From Cliona cf. orientalis (taxonomy: Eukaryota; Porifera; Demospongiae; Clionaida; Clionaidae): DNA of 64,000 nt. Below, piece by piece: positions 34,093-46,978 of the stretch (its first letter is position 1; each line of letters begins with the position of its first letter). The stretch covers positions 2,418,001-2,482,000 of the forward strand of contig OZ005693.1 in assembly GCA_963930775.1 (NCBI GenBank), given 5' to 3'. Made by a program: the position numbers and the translations under genes. The notes under the pieces are model-generated. The model was not told the DNA's origin and searched no databases. It saw only the letters and a program-made list of their open reading frames with translations.

Positions 34093-34458
34093 CGTTTACA
34101 CTAGGCCTTTAAACCAGCTTGGAAGCCAGCTTAGTTTAAGCTGGCTTAGTGTAAACGCGCTAAACCGCTTTACAAGTCGCCTTCTAAACCGGTTTGTAAA
34201 CCACGTGGGTCAAGTGGCATAAACGGCACCCAAATTTTCGCGTGCTATTGTGACAGGGTTTTTGGTCCGGGTATCTTCTATGATTAAAAATTTTCGCGGT
34301 GCCGTTCTTGCCACTTGATCCAACCACGTCTGGGAGGTGGTTTGAAACCGGTTTCAAACCGGTTTAGGATATGTTGCTATACAAACTGTCCGTGTGTAAA
34401 TGCTCTAAGCTGGCTTAAGGCGCTTACATAAGCTGGCTTGAGGCCCTACGTGTAAACG
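34093..34458. mobile_element. Fold-back element with CGTTTACAC ends
   Basis: Outer ends cgtttacac and gtgtaaacg, then agccagctt-type arms, then a second inner inverted repeat (gtcaagtggcataaacggcacc against its reversed partner near 34303). Several aaaccggttt palindromes lie in between. Almost the whole 366 bases can fold on itself. No target duplication recognised. Confidence 0.6.
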
Positions 34459-34703
34459 CGATTAAAGCTATCAGTCTTAACAAGCCGCGGACGCTACAGT
34501 TTTAATAAATAGACGCAGTCACGACCCCATATATTATTATTGGCTTACCACTCTCTATAGCTTTTTTTGTACAAGTGAAGCTTCACATCGAAACGAAAGC
34601 CCAAGTCCAAATGATCTATGAACGTCTGATCAGATCACGCGACTGTAAATGTATCTTGATCTGCGCATGCGCAAAAATGCTGCACAATGACCAGTTAAGT
34701 TCT

Positions 34704-34771
34704 GAACAGAAAGCTGGGTCTCTTTCAGGCTCTCTTTGCCAACAGGCGTTCATGATTCTAGCCACGGTGGG
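34704..34771 (-). pseudogene. 68-bp relic of a KIN tyrosine-kinase C-lobe
   Basis: Matches the end of KIN-B (20737-20813). On the minus strand it reads PTVARIMNACWQREPE, the last kinase helices, then shifts frame by one missing base. It lies downstream of ANK-III, where the other cassettes have a complete KIN gene, so it is probably what is left of that cassette's kinase. It lacks the TATA insertion of KIN-B. Confidence 0.8.
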
Positions 34772-35380
34772 TGAACAAAAGCATACTTACGCGATAATTA
34801 AGTCAAGTAGCTAGTCCATTAAAATTAGACGTATGCTCGAATATTATTATATATATACAACGAAAAATATTTTTCAGACGATCAATTTTCTTATAATATA
34901 GTCCGTGTCCTAACCTGGAGGGCATAAAAGATGCGCTCTCCTATAGGCCTACAAGTTCAGAAGACTCAGAATTGTTGTGCCGTGTGCACAAACGAGGTTG
35001 CCAAGGCCTAGGGGCCATAGAGATGCATTCTCGAGCTCGAGCGAGCGGCGCAAGCGCCGCGCGTTTCGACAGGCCTGCTCGGCAGGCCACCGAGCCTCGA
35101 GCGAAGCGAGAGGCGATGTCTGCTCTTTGTCATGGTCTGGTGGTAGATTCGACGTTCGAGCGCAGTGAGAACTTCGCCATTACACGGTGAGTTTGATCAG
35201 CTACTCTTGGCCTCCAGTGAGGGGTGTGGTATTCATCTGCGCATGCGCGCTATACTCGATTGTACTATAGCATGCTGTTAGTAGTGTTCAGCCATGATTG
35301 TGACATCAAACATATACTTGTTCTAGCTGGTAAAATTTAATGTAGAGTTAACATAATGCACACTAAAGAAGCCAAGTAAA

Positions 35381-35386
35381 TTTATT
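35381..35386 (-). terminator. Possible ANK-III polyadenylation signal AATAAA
   Basis: AATAAA on the minus strand, about 250 bases after the ANK-III stop codon. Position is suitable, but such hexamers are common in AT-rich DNA. Confidence 0.3.
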
Positions 35387-35635
35387 GAATATGTATAAAA
35401 AAATCTCAAATAGTTACATGAAATTCTTCAATGCAGCCAACTCTGTAAAATGGAGAACTGATGACAGGCTATAATAATAATATTATTACAGGGACAAAAA
35501 ATAATCATGCAATTACAATCAAATCATAATCCTAGCACTAGCTACATTATAGTAAGATATAATTAATTTTTACAATAATATTATGGAGGCATGCAGGGAT
35601 AAAAATAATCTACAGCATCATAGCAATATAATTAT

Positions 35636-38600
35636 CTAGTGTATTATGTGACACCTAAACAGGGGGACAGTTTTGAGGCTCTCTAAGAGCTGACCATACA
35701 TGGCATTTTCTCTTGAATTCCATTTTCTTAGCATATGCAAGGCTTGCTTGGCTTGAGGGACTCGTTCCTTGTCTCTCTTGATCTGTTCTATGTCATCGGG
35801 AGAGAGGGAGAGGAGAGAAGCAAGGGATGGCCAACGGTTGCCAACATTCTCCGCAAAGGACTGGAGGAAGCCATCGTCTGGCTTTTGACTCGAGTATTGA
35901 GGCTCAAGAAGCTTCTCTTGAAGAGCAATGATGCAACCTATGAAGTAATAGATCCAATTTAAAATTAATGACACCAGACAGTGGGATATTGGACCCACAA
36001 ATGCCACATAATAGTAATCGATTATGGGATACTTCAATTGAATTATCATACCTAATTCTCCTCTAACTCTGGCTGCTAAAGCGTTCATTTTCACTGTGTC
36101 AGCCTCCAGAGCTTTGACCAGCAACCACCAGCATGCTGGACCACATAGCTCCGGAGAGTTCATCCATCTTCTGATTAATTCCTTTCGCTTGGACTCCATG
36201 TCATCTTCATCCGTCCTAATTTCTTCTATGACATTGTAGGGAAGCTGTAATGCTAAGCCCAATGCTTCCCATTCCATCACAACATCTTCAATGTATTCTA
36301 AAACTGTGGAGGCTTTCATTGAGAAATAGAAACCTAAGAATAGTAATAATAATGAAATAAATTATTACAACATGAACTTGAGTAGCTACTTACCCCAACA
36401 TGTATGATGTTTAATGAATTTCAAACTTTCCAAGGTGAGAGTCTGATGCCCACTGGCACTTCTGACTACTGCATCCTTATTTTCTATTGCTGATTTGATA
36501 AGATTGACATCATACAGTTTGTCTTCATTGCTGTATGACGATGGATCATTTGAGTTCAAGATGTAATATTGAAGAGACACAGAATTACAAAACTCAGTTT
36601 TTGCTTCAGTGACGACATCAACAATTTGTGTAAGCATGTGAATGCATTGATAGATGTGCTGCTTTCTGGATTTGACAATGACTACCACTCCCTTATTTTC
36701 ATTAACTAACTTAACGATGCACTCCACTCCTTCTCTCATTAGCCAGTGAATTCCTTTCTTCCACATGGTACAATGGCAATTTTCATCTTGAAGATCAATG
36801 CCTAAATCGAGATCAGATATTGGAGTGGTACTGGCTGGCAAAGCAAACATAAATGTCAGTCGCAATAAGAGAACATGTAGGTATCGGGGAGGAAAATAAT
36901 TAAGCTTTCCTACACATTTAGCAAACCATCCAATACTAAAATCAAGGTTGGGATCATGAGGCCAGCTGGCATGTTCGGTTTCTAATTGACATAGTGCAGG
37001 AAAATAAAGCAAAACCTCACTTACTTCAGCAGTTTGTATTACTGAGTAATCCAGGCCAACATCAGCATGTCTGATCTCCTGACAGTATTGGAGCTGAACA
37101 AGGCACTCTTTTGTGATATGATCAGGAAGTCTGCTGCTGATAAAATTTTCAGGAAATAATCCCATTTTGGCGTATTTTGAACCAGCACCACTGGTGAGAC
37201 TTTCCTTTGCTGATTCTGAGAATAGTATCTGGTGAACTTCATTTGTCAGTGAAGGTACATTCATTAGTAACAAGTGATTCTCAATCGGATCTTTATCTCT
37301 TCCAATCATCATCAACAAACCGATGTCATGAAGTTCTTTCACTATGGGATAAAGTGCACCAGCTGAGGTAGGTAAACAAATACCAGTATCTTTGATATGA
37401 GATAGCAGATCTTGAAATTTGCACGCAATAACATTTCCAAAATCCTTCAATAGCATTCCATGAAGCAAAGTCATCTTAAATGAGAGAATACTGGGAGGAA
37501 TATTCTTAGCTATATCCTGCAAAATATTTCCTATGACTATTGATGAGCGAGGATAGCGACAATCGGATGAAACAATATTGATAATACTGATGTTAAACTC
37601 TTGATTTTTGAGGGCATCTAAATATTGTCTTATACTCGCCAATGCTTTGGGGGCATCAACTTCACTCAAGTGGTCTACATGACTTAAAACAATAATCACT
37701 TTCAACCTCGAGCTCTGTTGGCTATCTAAAGCTTTACCATGATGGGAAATGAAGGACAGCCAATAACCAATCTCATCACACACAGCCATAATACCTTTTG
37801 TTAGATTAACAACAAGTAAAAATACACTGGTTCCTACAGTTGAATGGGAAACCATTTCAAGAATTGCTGCATGTGAGGAGTAGTACACTCTATCTCCAGC
37901 AAAATCATAATAATATATCAGTTGATTGGCATTACTCTGATCTACAGATGGTACTATTCCAGCTGTGTGAAGTGGAACATCAGCTTCACTAACATAAAAG
38001 AATGAGTATATTATCCCCTTTCGCTTTAATGATTCGACAAGAGTACTCTTTCCCGATCCAGAATTCCCTAGGACAAAAACTCGAGTGATGGTTTGTGGAC
38101 CAGAATACTTCGTCGATGATAACACTTGCAATTCTTTATACTTTTCTTGTATGCTCTTATGCTCACTGCTCATGTATTCTTCAAATATTTCCTTAATTGA
38201 TTTATGTTTCGCAAGGTCAAATGCTGTTCTTCCAGCTTTATTCCTGAGGAAAGCAGGAGAATGATAATCAAAAAGAAACAGCCTAACATGAGCTGCCTTC
38301 CCTAAGCGGGATGAAAAATGTAAAGGAGAATTCCCAGCATTGTCAGTAGAGTAAATTAATGTCGGAAATTCTTGTAACAGCATTGCAGCAGTCATTGTAT
38401 TCCTATTCTGGCAAGCGTGATGCAATAGTGATCTACCTTGAAACCCTTTAATCTGTGGATTACAACCTAATTCTGTGATAAGCACCAGTACAGTATCTTC
38501 ACGTCCATTCAGGGCTGCTTTGCTGACAGCTGTATCATTATCGTTATCTCGCTGAGTTGCGTCGGCTTTAAATTCAGAGATAAGCATTCTAACCATACTA

Positions 38601-40198
38601 CTGTGACCAGATGAACAGGCTAAGTGAAGTGGTGTTTGTTTGTTTTTATCTTTAACATCAACAGGACAGTTGTATTTGGTGATGAGTAGTCTTGCTAGCT
38701 CTTCATGACCACCCAAGCAGGCTATATGGAGAGGAGTGTTACCATGATCATCAACAGAGAGTGGGTCTAGTTTAAAGTCAGTAATTAAAATCATTGCTAG
38801 CTTAGTGTGTCCTTTCACACTAGCATGGTGCAGGAGTGATCTACCCTCGAATCCTTTAATCCGAGGACTACAATTAAATTCGGTGATTAACATTTGTACT
38901 ATGGATATGTTTCCTCCCAGGACTGCTGCACATAGTGGTGTATTGTTCTGGTAGTTACATGCATGCTTGTCTGCCTTAAATTCAGAGATAAGCATTCTAA
39001 CGATACTACTATGACCATATAAACAGGCTTTGTGAAGTGGTGTCTCCTTGATATTATTTTTAATATCTACAGGACAGTTGTATTTGGTGATCAATAACCT
39101 TGATAGATCCTCATGTCCATGCCAACTGGTGATATGGAGAGCAGTGTTACCATTATAATCAGTGGCTGAGAGTGGGTTTCGGTTAAAACATGTAATCATT
39201 AGCTGTACTGAAACTGAGCTGCCACCCAGTGCTACTTTTTGAAGTGGTGTGCCTCCAGTGTCATCACGTGCATTCAGGTCTGCCTTGTACTCAAGCAGTA
39301 GTGTTTTTATAACGGGCACATGACCACAATAGCAAGCCAAGTGTAGTGGTGAAAGCTTGTCATTGCTTCTACAATCAACGATCAATTTATAATTTGTAAT
39401 GAGTAAACGCACTACCTCTTCCTGGCCATGTGAGGCAGCAATGTGGAGGGGGGTCTGGTTTACTGCATCAGTAGCCATTGGACTGATGCCATACTTCTTG
39501 ATGAGAGTGGTAACAATTTTAACATTTCCAACACCACATGCAAAATGAAGCAGTGCTCTACCTTGATAGCCTTTGATGTTTGGATTACAAGCACAGTCAG
39601 TTATCAAATAATCCATAATATCTATATGTCTTTTCGACACTGCTCTATGGATAGGAGCATTGTTAAAGATGTCTTTCTTGTACATGTCAGCTCCATTAAA
39701 TATTAATAGGTATACAATATGTTTGTGGCCAAGAGCACAGGCAAGATGTAATGGAGTTTCATGGTTGGCATTTGTATCATTGATATCGACGACTTTCCCC
39801 TCCAAGATTCTCTGAATATCGTCTAGTCTTCCCAACCTTACTGCAGTATGAAGAGGATTCTCATTATCAGCTTGTATTGGACCATCTATCCATAGTCTGA
39901 GACCATGACAGTACAATAATTTATTCATCAATTGATCAACCTCAAATCCACCGTAAGCGTCTTTATTATTTGAGTCTTTAATGTATGGATCAGCACCAAA
40001 TGCTACTAACAGTTGTACAATAGGACTATGATTTTTTGAACAAGCCAGGTGTAATGGAGTCTCTTGTTTAGAGTTCAGAATGTTCACGTCTACCTGTTGT
40101 TGGATCAAGATCTCTCTAACATCTTCTACTTGACCTTGCCTTACAGCAACATGGAGAGGACTGTCACCAATAAAAGTTATTGGACTCCGAGAGTCCAT
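35636..40198 (-). CDS. ANK-III: compact ankyrin-ROC-COR-death-death protein
   Basis: Three exons, 40198-36394, 36333-36052 and 35937-35636, give 4389 nt, exactly 1463 codons with stop. The ankyrin block covers residues 1 to about 690. ROC has P-loop GNSGSGKST near residue 710, DFAGDRVYYSSH and LSHVD. COR contains VKELHDIGLLMMIGRDKD. Exons 2 and 3 each encode a death domain: VVMEWEALGLALQLPYNVIE with ACWWLLVKAL, and FAENVGNRWPSLASLLSLS with ALHMLRKWNS. The MDSRSP start has the ACCATGG context conserved in all paralogues; an in-frame ATG 24 bases upstream is less likely. It is the shortest family member and lacks the near-identical super-repeats of ANK-I and IV, so it may show the ancestral layout. 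Its downstream kinase partner is lost. Confidence 0.88.
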
Positions 40199-41705
40199 GG
40201 TGAGTAGCGGGTTTAGACACAATAATTGAGAGTCTGAGAAGCAGTTAGCTATTAGTACAAATCTTGTACGAAGAAGTGTTGAATGAATAGTATTATATTG
40301 TTAGCTAGGACCTTTGTCCCCGTCTATACGGAGAAAAAAATGTATGTGTAGGTGAATAGAAGTTTTGAAACTAGTTTTGGCGTATTTAAATAACATCATA
40401 AATTAATTTATCCCACCCTAAAAGTGCCTTGTGGTAATGTCAATAATTCTGAGCAGGCTAATCACATGACAATTTGCATACGATCTACGAGTCATAATAA
40501 TGCACGATGTCATGATGATCACTGTTTTACAGCAATAGTATGACATTGTGGTAATATCTTAATCAGACCTAATGTCTCTCATGGACCCTAATTAAGGTCA
40601 GGTAACTACGTACGATTACCTAGTATGCACAATGGTAATTATGCGGGATGGAAAGCTATCCATTACTTTTATTTCAACATTACATTCTATAACAGTAGTC
40701 TGAGTGCCAACATTGCAACATTTGGAGGGTCCATAATATGGTGTATACTCAGCTGTACTGTAAACAATAAGAAATTCTTTCACGATAATTATTAATTTAG
40801 TCTTGTGGGTGAGCCCAGTTTGTGTTGTAGAGTCAGCAGCGGGCAAGCAGTACAACAGCTGAATATGACGTATGAAACACGACATTCTTCTGCATTAGCC
40901 CGACTGGACTGTTAAGTTCAGTGCATGTGCCACACGATTAATAATCAATTGCTATGCACAGTCAATACAGTTAGCATAATATGATTGCGTGCACAATATG
41001 AGCTAGCCTCAGCTAGGTACTACTATATTATGTCAATTTCAATGTGCATCACTAACATACCAAGTGCACAGTGCTCATCAAACCACAATAGATCATAAAA
41101 GTTGCCATCATATCACATCAGGCTAAACAATGAGTACTGTGACAGCATCAGTGTAAATTATGGTCATGATTGTGGTAATAATAAAAAAGACCAAAAGTAT
41201 GTCTGAATAGTAGTCAAACACCCCCATCCATTAAACTATTCTGGTATGTCGTTTGTATCATCAAATTCATACCAGTATAATAATATTATTCTTTCCTAGA
41301 AACATAGTGCTATGAGTAATGATCAGCTCTAGCAAAAAGATAACCCCAGTGTATTTTAGTGATCAGTTTGAAGAGTTTTCTTGTGTTGATAGTGTTGCTG
41401 CACACAAATTGGACTGCATTGATCCAAATCCAATACTCAGGTACTAATTTTATAAACGAGGGGGCAATTCTGCCTTCAGCGGATTCTAACGAGACAGATT
41501 ATTTCAATATATTTATAGCCATGGCTAGGCTCATCCTATGATAATATTTTGACCGTGGATCTTCCCAGTACTCCAGTGAATGCCTGATTTAAATTTCGTA
41601 TAAAATTGAATCATTTCCAGTGTACGTGACCGTTCACGAGAAAACCATGCATAATGCACTGGATATCAATCTGAGATACAGGCTAAAATATTCGCTTGTA
41701 TCTCA

Positions 41706-42645
41706 GCACAAACCCTTGGTACGTTGCATGGCATTAGCTACCAAACCCCCAAATTTAATTAACCCTCAACGCATGCACCACAGGGTTACGGCAGTCACTC
41801 TGTGTGTGTGTGTGTCGTCTGTCTGTCTGTTATCAAGCTAATTGCTACATACCTGTCAAAAGGTGCGGTGTTATAAGGTTCCTTAGGCAAGGTTTTTGTG
41901 CAGATTTCTTTAAAAACGCTTTTTTTTGCCAGTTTTGGTATCATTAAATTTTGCAGATTCTAAGCTTCTTGACTTTGTGTGAGCTAGCGACAATATGACT
42001 TTACGTATAAATAAAACGTTGCGTGTTGCGCGCTACGTACAGCATATACGTCTATTAGCCCTCGGCGCATGCGCCTTAGGCACGATTACTAAAAACGCCT
42101 TCCTCGCTCAGTCCACTGGCGAGCTTTCGACGATCATCGGATGATAGTGGCTTCTTTTAAATTCTAAGGGTATGTATACTTAGCTATTAATTGCCATATG
42201 CATTCTTGTGGTACCTTTTGACTCTCTGGCTAGCTAAGCTTGTATCATAGATAATAGAGAAGTGCTTGATTCTTGACCCAACTGGGTTGCAATAATATTG
42301 GACATACAATATTGCTCAGTATACTTTAGTTTTGCGCCAAGGATTTGCATCATAGTCCTTTAAGATATTTTGAAGAAGCTAGCTACGTCCCCAAGAATCA
42401 GAGGTTACTGTGAGGGAAGTTGAGTTGATGTCGGCACCACAGTACGGAGTTTGATACAACATACCTGCTGTTAGCCATTGAACCTTGAATGACACTGCTA
42501 TTAAGTATAACATTAACCTTGTCCCCAGTCCTTAATGTTATAGTAGCCTCGCCCCCAGCCCTAGCCTTTAGCTATAGTACCCCCTTTTCTGTATGTAACA
42601 CTGAAGCGTGTAGCTAATGCCATGCAACGCGCCGAGGGTTTGTGC
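41706..42645. repeat. Inverted repeat pair, 36-bp arms 0.9 kb apart
   Basis: gcacaaacccttggtacgtt at 41706 continues to gcattagctac and returns inverted at 42610-42645 with few changes. The enclosed 0.87 kb has no transposase ORF. It may be a non-autonomous element, but no target duplication was found. Confidence 0.5.
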
Positions 42646-43985
42646 TTGAGAGAGCTCTAGTTTAACACTGACTTACATTACAGTGATATTAATATGTGGG
42701 TACTACTCTCTATATGTATATGTAACGGGGGGTGGGTGGGAGTGGAATCTGAAAAGAGCTATATACAAGCTAATAAAATTATTGTCTTATTATGGTTGTC
42801 AGTGTTCATAATACCGTACCCTTGTGAAAGGGGGCTACTATGGAATATCGGCCCACCACTACTTTGGACTTAATATCCTGCTATGGTCTAAAATTTACTC
42901 AAATATGCACCCATGTGTAGCTGCCCTGGAATACGCATGAACGATCACTATTTAAGTGAGGTTGGTTACGATCATAAACCATGCGCTATCGGTTTCTTGG
43001 TGCTGAAACACAGCATAAGACTAGTTTTGCAGCTGTTTGGCAGGCTATTAATTTTTCGATTTTATATCTAAAGTATAGTCCTCCATTTCAATTTTGGTGT
43101 CGACGCAGCACCGTGAAGTATCGGCCCAATAGCTGACCGGGAATGAGGAATTCATACAAGTGCTGAGACAGAGTGTTTTATAGTGCAGGGTTATCCCGGG
43201 ATCAAACTATAGACACAGGACAGTTCAAGCAACGGCACACCCTCAAATTCGGAATTTCCCATGTAGCTATAGCAGTACTATCATGACTACTAAATTAAAA
43301 GTAGTGTAGAGATACATGCTGTATATGTCTGGTAGAGCATGTAACGTTGCTGACTAAGGTACATACTGTCATGGTAAATTTGGGGATTTAAACTTAAGTT
43401 GCTTAGTATAAAGACACCCCACTTATTATGATATTCTCATTTAATTATGATCATTTAAACCCATGTGCCGCCTTTAATACTGTAAAAGTTTGCTAAAATA
43501 GACGTACAAAGTGAAGGGCCAGGCACCCAACCAGACTAAAATGACGTAGCTACGTAGCTATGTTTTTATTAGTGGTAATGAAAATCATCTGTGCGGGGCG
43601 AGCCTTCGCAAAAGGCACAAGATTTCTTTGAAAGCAAATAGGCATGCACATGTGGTTGGTATCCCAATAGCTAGACCTGAGAAGCTACCACAATAATGAA
43701 AGTTATCATAGACTGCTAGTATATATAGTCCAAATTATATTAAATGTTGATCACCTATACTACATTTAGTAGTTTACATGCCATGACCATCATGAGTCCA
43801 AGTACCTGTAGCTTGGCCCTGAGGGGATTAATTAAGCCTCCTCAAAGGCCTGGGTACGAGGCTAGTCACATTCTGGCATGCTCAGGGAAGTGGAGTCTAC
43901 CAGTGATGCTAATCGTGGATCTCAGCCTTGCCATAGTACAGCACTCACCTTTCCAATTTTATGCCTTTGCCTACACTACCAGTCT

Positions 43986-44334
43986 CAGGGGTGGGCAAAT
44001 GGGAGCCAAAGAGCCAATTGTGGCTTCACCAGGATTTTTTGTGGCTCTTAGCTAAGATCTGACAACTCAATAGCTACACTAGTCACTGCCTTCAGGTATA
44101 CAAATCAGTGATAATTTAATTTTTAAATTGTGTAATCAATCTAAGCATGCATATTAGCTAGCTATTTATAATAATATTATGAGGATCATATGAAGTATGC
44201 TATTTTCTCGAACAGAAGGGATAATAATCATCATCCTGAGTAGTTTTGCCAGCCCCCAATAGGGGCATTGGTTCTACAGTAAAACATTCCTTGGTAGCTT
44301 TGGCTCAGTGTTTCAGTTTGCTTGCCCACCCCTG
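43986..44334. mobile_element. hAT-like MITE, 349 bp
   Basis: Ends CAGGGGTGGGCAA and TTGCCCACCCCTG are typical of hAT elements. The flanks taccagtc and taccaggc are an 8-bp near match if one extra base is allowed at the left end. No transposase ORF. Confidence 0.65.
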
Positions 44335-44624
44335 TACCAGGCCCGAGTTGTCTCTCATGCTCACATCGCGTGTACATATGTGCAGTGCAGTGCGGGCGTT
44401 TGCGCATGACGACCATTACCTTACGCGTTCAAAATTTAACTCTCTCCTCACACCCCACAAACCACAAACATACATACAAGTATTATATTATATACCGTAT
44501 ATAATAATTATAATTATCTCCCCAGTAGCAATTTACTTTTCTGTGGTTATGAGGTAATTATAGTGTAATTAAGATGAAACCTATAGTGTAATCTCTTAGG
44601 TAATCTATGAGGTAATTATGAGAA

Positions 44625-44985
44625 AATTCAGGGCCTCGCTGGAGCCTTTCTGAGACTTGAAAATCAGTAAATATGTAGAGTATCTTACGCGTGTATCCAG
44701 CGAATAGATTACAAGCTGAGCGCTACTTTCTCTGAGAAGTACTGTTGGTTGAACTTCACGTGTTTTCTTGGCTTACGTAATGCCATGGATAAATAAAGCT
44801 AGCCTTGCGCTATATATAGCACGCATCGCTGTCACAAGGGGCTGGTCCGCGCGCGACTGCAGCAGCGTGACCAACCTGAATTTCGGAAGGAATACTGTGT
44901 TGTCGAGTTCGTCTCTGTGATTGAAGCATCGAAAATTGTCGTTATCAAGGTTGAGAGTCGATCTTAGACGCCATCTCCATGATTT
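44625..44985 (-). repeat. Dispersed repeat, inverted partner of 18565-18905
   Basis: The reverse complement aligns with 18565-18905. The minus strand has a small ORF (45021-44773) and a tatatatagc stretch before a catgg; neither is conserved as a frame in the other copy, so coding is unlikely. Confidence 0.6.
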
Positions 44986-45140
44986 CTGGGGCCAGCATCG
45001 ATCGATGTGTACGCATATCATTCTATTGACGACCTTTTACCACATGCACCATTAAACTGTGCAGATACTGGGGAGATGGTCAAGGGTTCATAATATAATA
45101 TTGTATATACATAATATTATTACAATATTATTATACATAA

Positions 45141-45378
45141 GGCCACTCCAAATTAATTCATTGTTTCTCATCCCCCCCTGAGCCAAAAATTGATGCGGGC
45201 GGGCGGCTGGAAATGGTCATTTATTCACAAGTTTGATGGGAAATGGTCGTCAAAACCATAAGTTCAGCAGTCCAAAAAATCGAGGCGGTATACTTTTGTA
45301 TTGTGCTAGTGCTGATGGAAATACATGCGGGCGGAAATCAAGGGGGGATGAGAAACAACTAATTGATTTGGAGTGGCC
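45141..45378. mobile_element. PIF/Harbinger-like MITE, 238 bp
   Basis: Ends ggccactccaaattaattca and, reversed, ggccactccaaatcaattag. TAA is duplicated at 45138-45140 and 45379-45381. Same terminus as the 33272-33898 element. Confidence 0.8.
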
Positions 45379-45920
45379 TAATATAAAACCGCTTCCTCAT
45401 ACTTCTTATCTCTCATGTATTCGGGGATCGCTCATGCAGGCTCGCCCCGAAAAACAATAATATCATAGTTGGTGCGACCTCACTAACTAGCTCCCCCAAG
45501 CATGACTTGACTAGAAGCAGCAGAAAAGGGACTGAAATTTAAGGGAGGGGGGGTCACTTTTCGAATAGCTTAGTACTGTAATAAACAGCGATTTGAACCG
45601 TTCGACGTATTTAGCTATTAAATAGTTACTCGATCGAAGACACGCACTATAAACTGGCAAATATTCACAATACTATTTCAGTTATTTTAACTTACGAGGT
45701 CAGTCCTCACATAGATGTCCCCAACTAGCTACCGGTATGAGAACTCGTGACTTGTTTAATGCGCATGCGTCTGAGAACGGTATGGCGGACTTTTTGAACA
45801 TGTGAAATGCAGGGCTGGCACGATGTGGAACATGTTTTCAAGTTTAATATCTGTGTGCATACAAGGCCATAATAACAATAATAATATTATTATACAGAAA
45901 GCCTGTATATACACACAACG

Positions 45921-46978
45921 ACTATTGAGCTCAGCGTAAGGCAGCTGGTTTGGGTAGTACATCTCCCAGAGCAGCACGCCAAAGCCCCACACGTCAGTGG
46001 CTGGAGAGAACTCTCTGTTGTCCAAGCTCTCGGGAGCCATCCATCGTATTGGCCAGGGCAGCTCAGTCATCGCCTGGTAGATGGTGTTATCCTTGGGAAT
46101 CTCACGCAGAAGACCGAAATCGGCTACTTTACATGTCTCACGGTCATCAACCATCACATTGCGAGCAGCCAAGTCCTACGTATACATAAAAAATGTCATG
46201 CGCACAATAATATTATTTTGGACTATTTATCTTCCATAATCCATACATGTTCATGTAGACATACTACCAAAAATTACCTACAGGGATACCAAGAGAGGTA
46301 CTGGTAGCAAAGCATCACATAGCTCTAATGATTGCATTTGTGTTGTTTCGTATACAACTCACCCTGTGAGCTAAGCCTCTCTCCATGATATAATGCATCC
46401 CCATGGCAACGTCAATCATGTACTTGATGAGCTGATCCACACTACGCGCTCGTTTCTCTTTGAAACAGAAACAATAGCAGTGAAACTGGCTACTAACAAG
46501 TGTGATTTTTACTATACATTCACAATCAAGTAATTCTTTAAGTCTCCATTTGGTAGATACTGCAACACAAGCCATGGGGATTCTGAAGGAAGACACACGA
46601 AACGGTATAATATGTGAAACAAATACTCTCACAGCTGCTATCTTTGTTTAGTTACACTATGAACCGCTATAATATTATTGTGATGAGGGTTGCATGATTC
46701 CAAATAACCACAGACCAGTAGTGTTCTCATAGCAGTATACATTCCTAAGGGGATATCGGCCCAATATAAACTTAATTTGGTATATTATATTCATCTTTGA
46801 TGTGGGAGTGGTGCAGGGTAAAAACACTTTGCTGTGGTTGCAGTCTCTACTGAAACCACACCCATCAATAATTATTATATCCTAGTCGCAGGAGGACACA
46901 TGAATCATAAAACTAATGATCACTGACCTTGTTGCACAATGCCGTAGAGGTGGATGATATTGGGGTGCATCAGGTCCA
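45921..46978 (-). pseudogene. KIN-C tyrosine-kinase remainder after the premature stop
   Basis: Exons 46582-46524, 46455-46363 and 46175 to about 45921 still encode the hinge (PWLVLQYLPNGDL), HRDLAARN, VADFGL and PIRWMAPESL. Homology to KIN-B stops at 45921, right after YAELNS; a deletion of about 260 bases removed the last helices and normal stop. The frame then runs on into unrelated sequence to 45756. Together with the frameshift upstream this half cannot be translated normally. Confidence 0.85.

Larger units (their letters stand above)
31784..35635. other. MITE-rich spacer between ANK-II and ANK-III
   Basis: About 3.85 kb without a recognisable complete gene. It holds MITEs at 32551-32990, 33272-33898 (with a nested one at 33410-33789) and a fold-back element at 34093-34458, plus a short relic of the tyrosine-kinase C-lobe at 34704-34771. 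34980-35180 is GC-rich with gagcgcag-type repeats but no supported ORF. Confidence 0.6.
40199..45920. other. 5.7-kb spacer between ANK-III and KIN-C
   Basis: No host gene recognised. Small ORFs on both strands have no family features. Holds an inverted-repeat-bounded segment (41706-42645), a hAT-like MITE (43986-44334), one copy of the dispersed repeat (44625-44985) and a Harbinger-like MITE (45141-45378). About 43462-43545 and 45470-45900 match the 3' flank of KIN-B (20015-20110 and 20150-20720), separated here by about 1.9 kb of extra, mostly mobile, sequence. Confidence 0.55.

Noticed and set aside
43744-44055. 103-residue plus-strand ORF
   Set aside because: No recognisable domain; its 3' third overlaps the end of the hAT-like MITE at 43986-44334.
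44320-45460. CRISPR-like or other prokaryotic arrays
   Set aside because: Regularly spaced short repeats were looked for in this spacer and elsewhere; only transposon ends and coding super-repeats were found, and the DNA is clearly eukaryotic with spliced genes.
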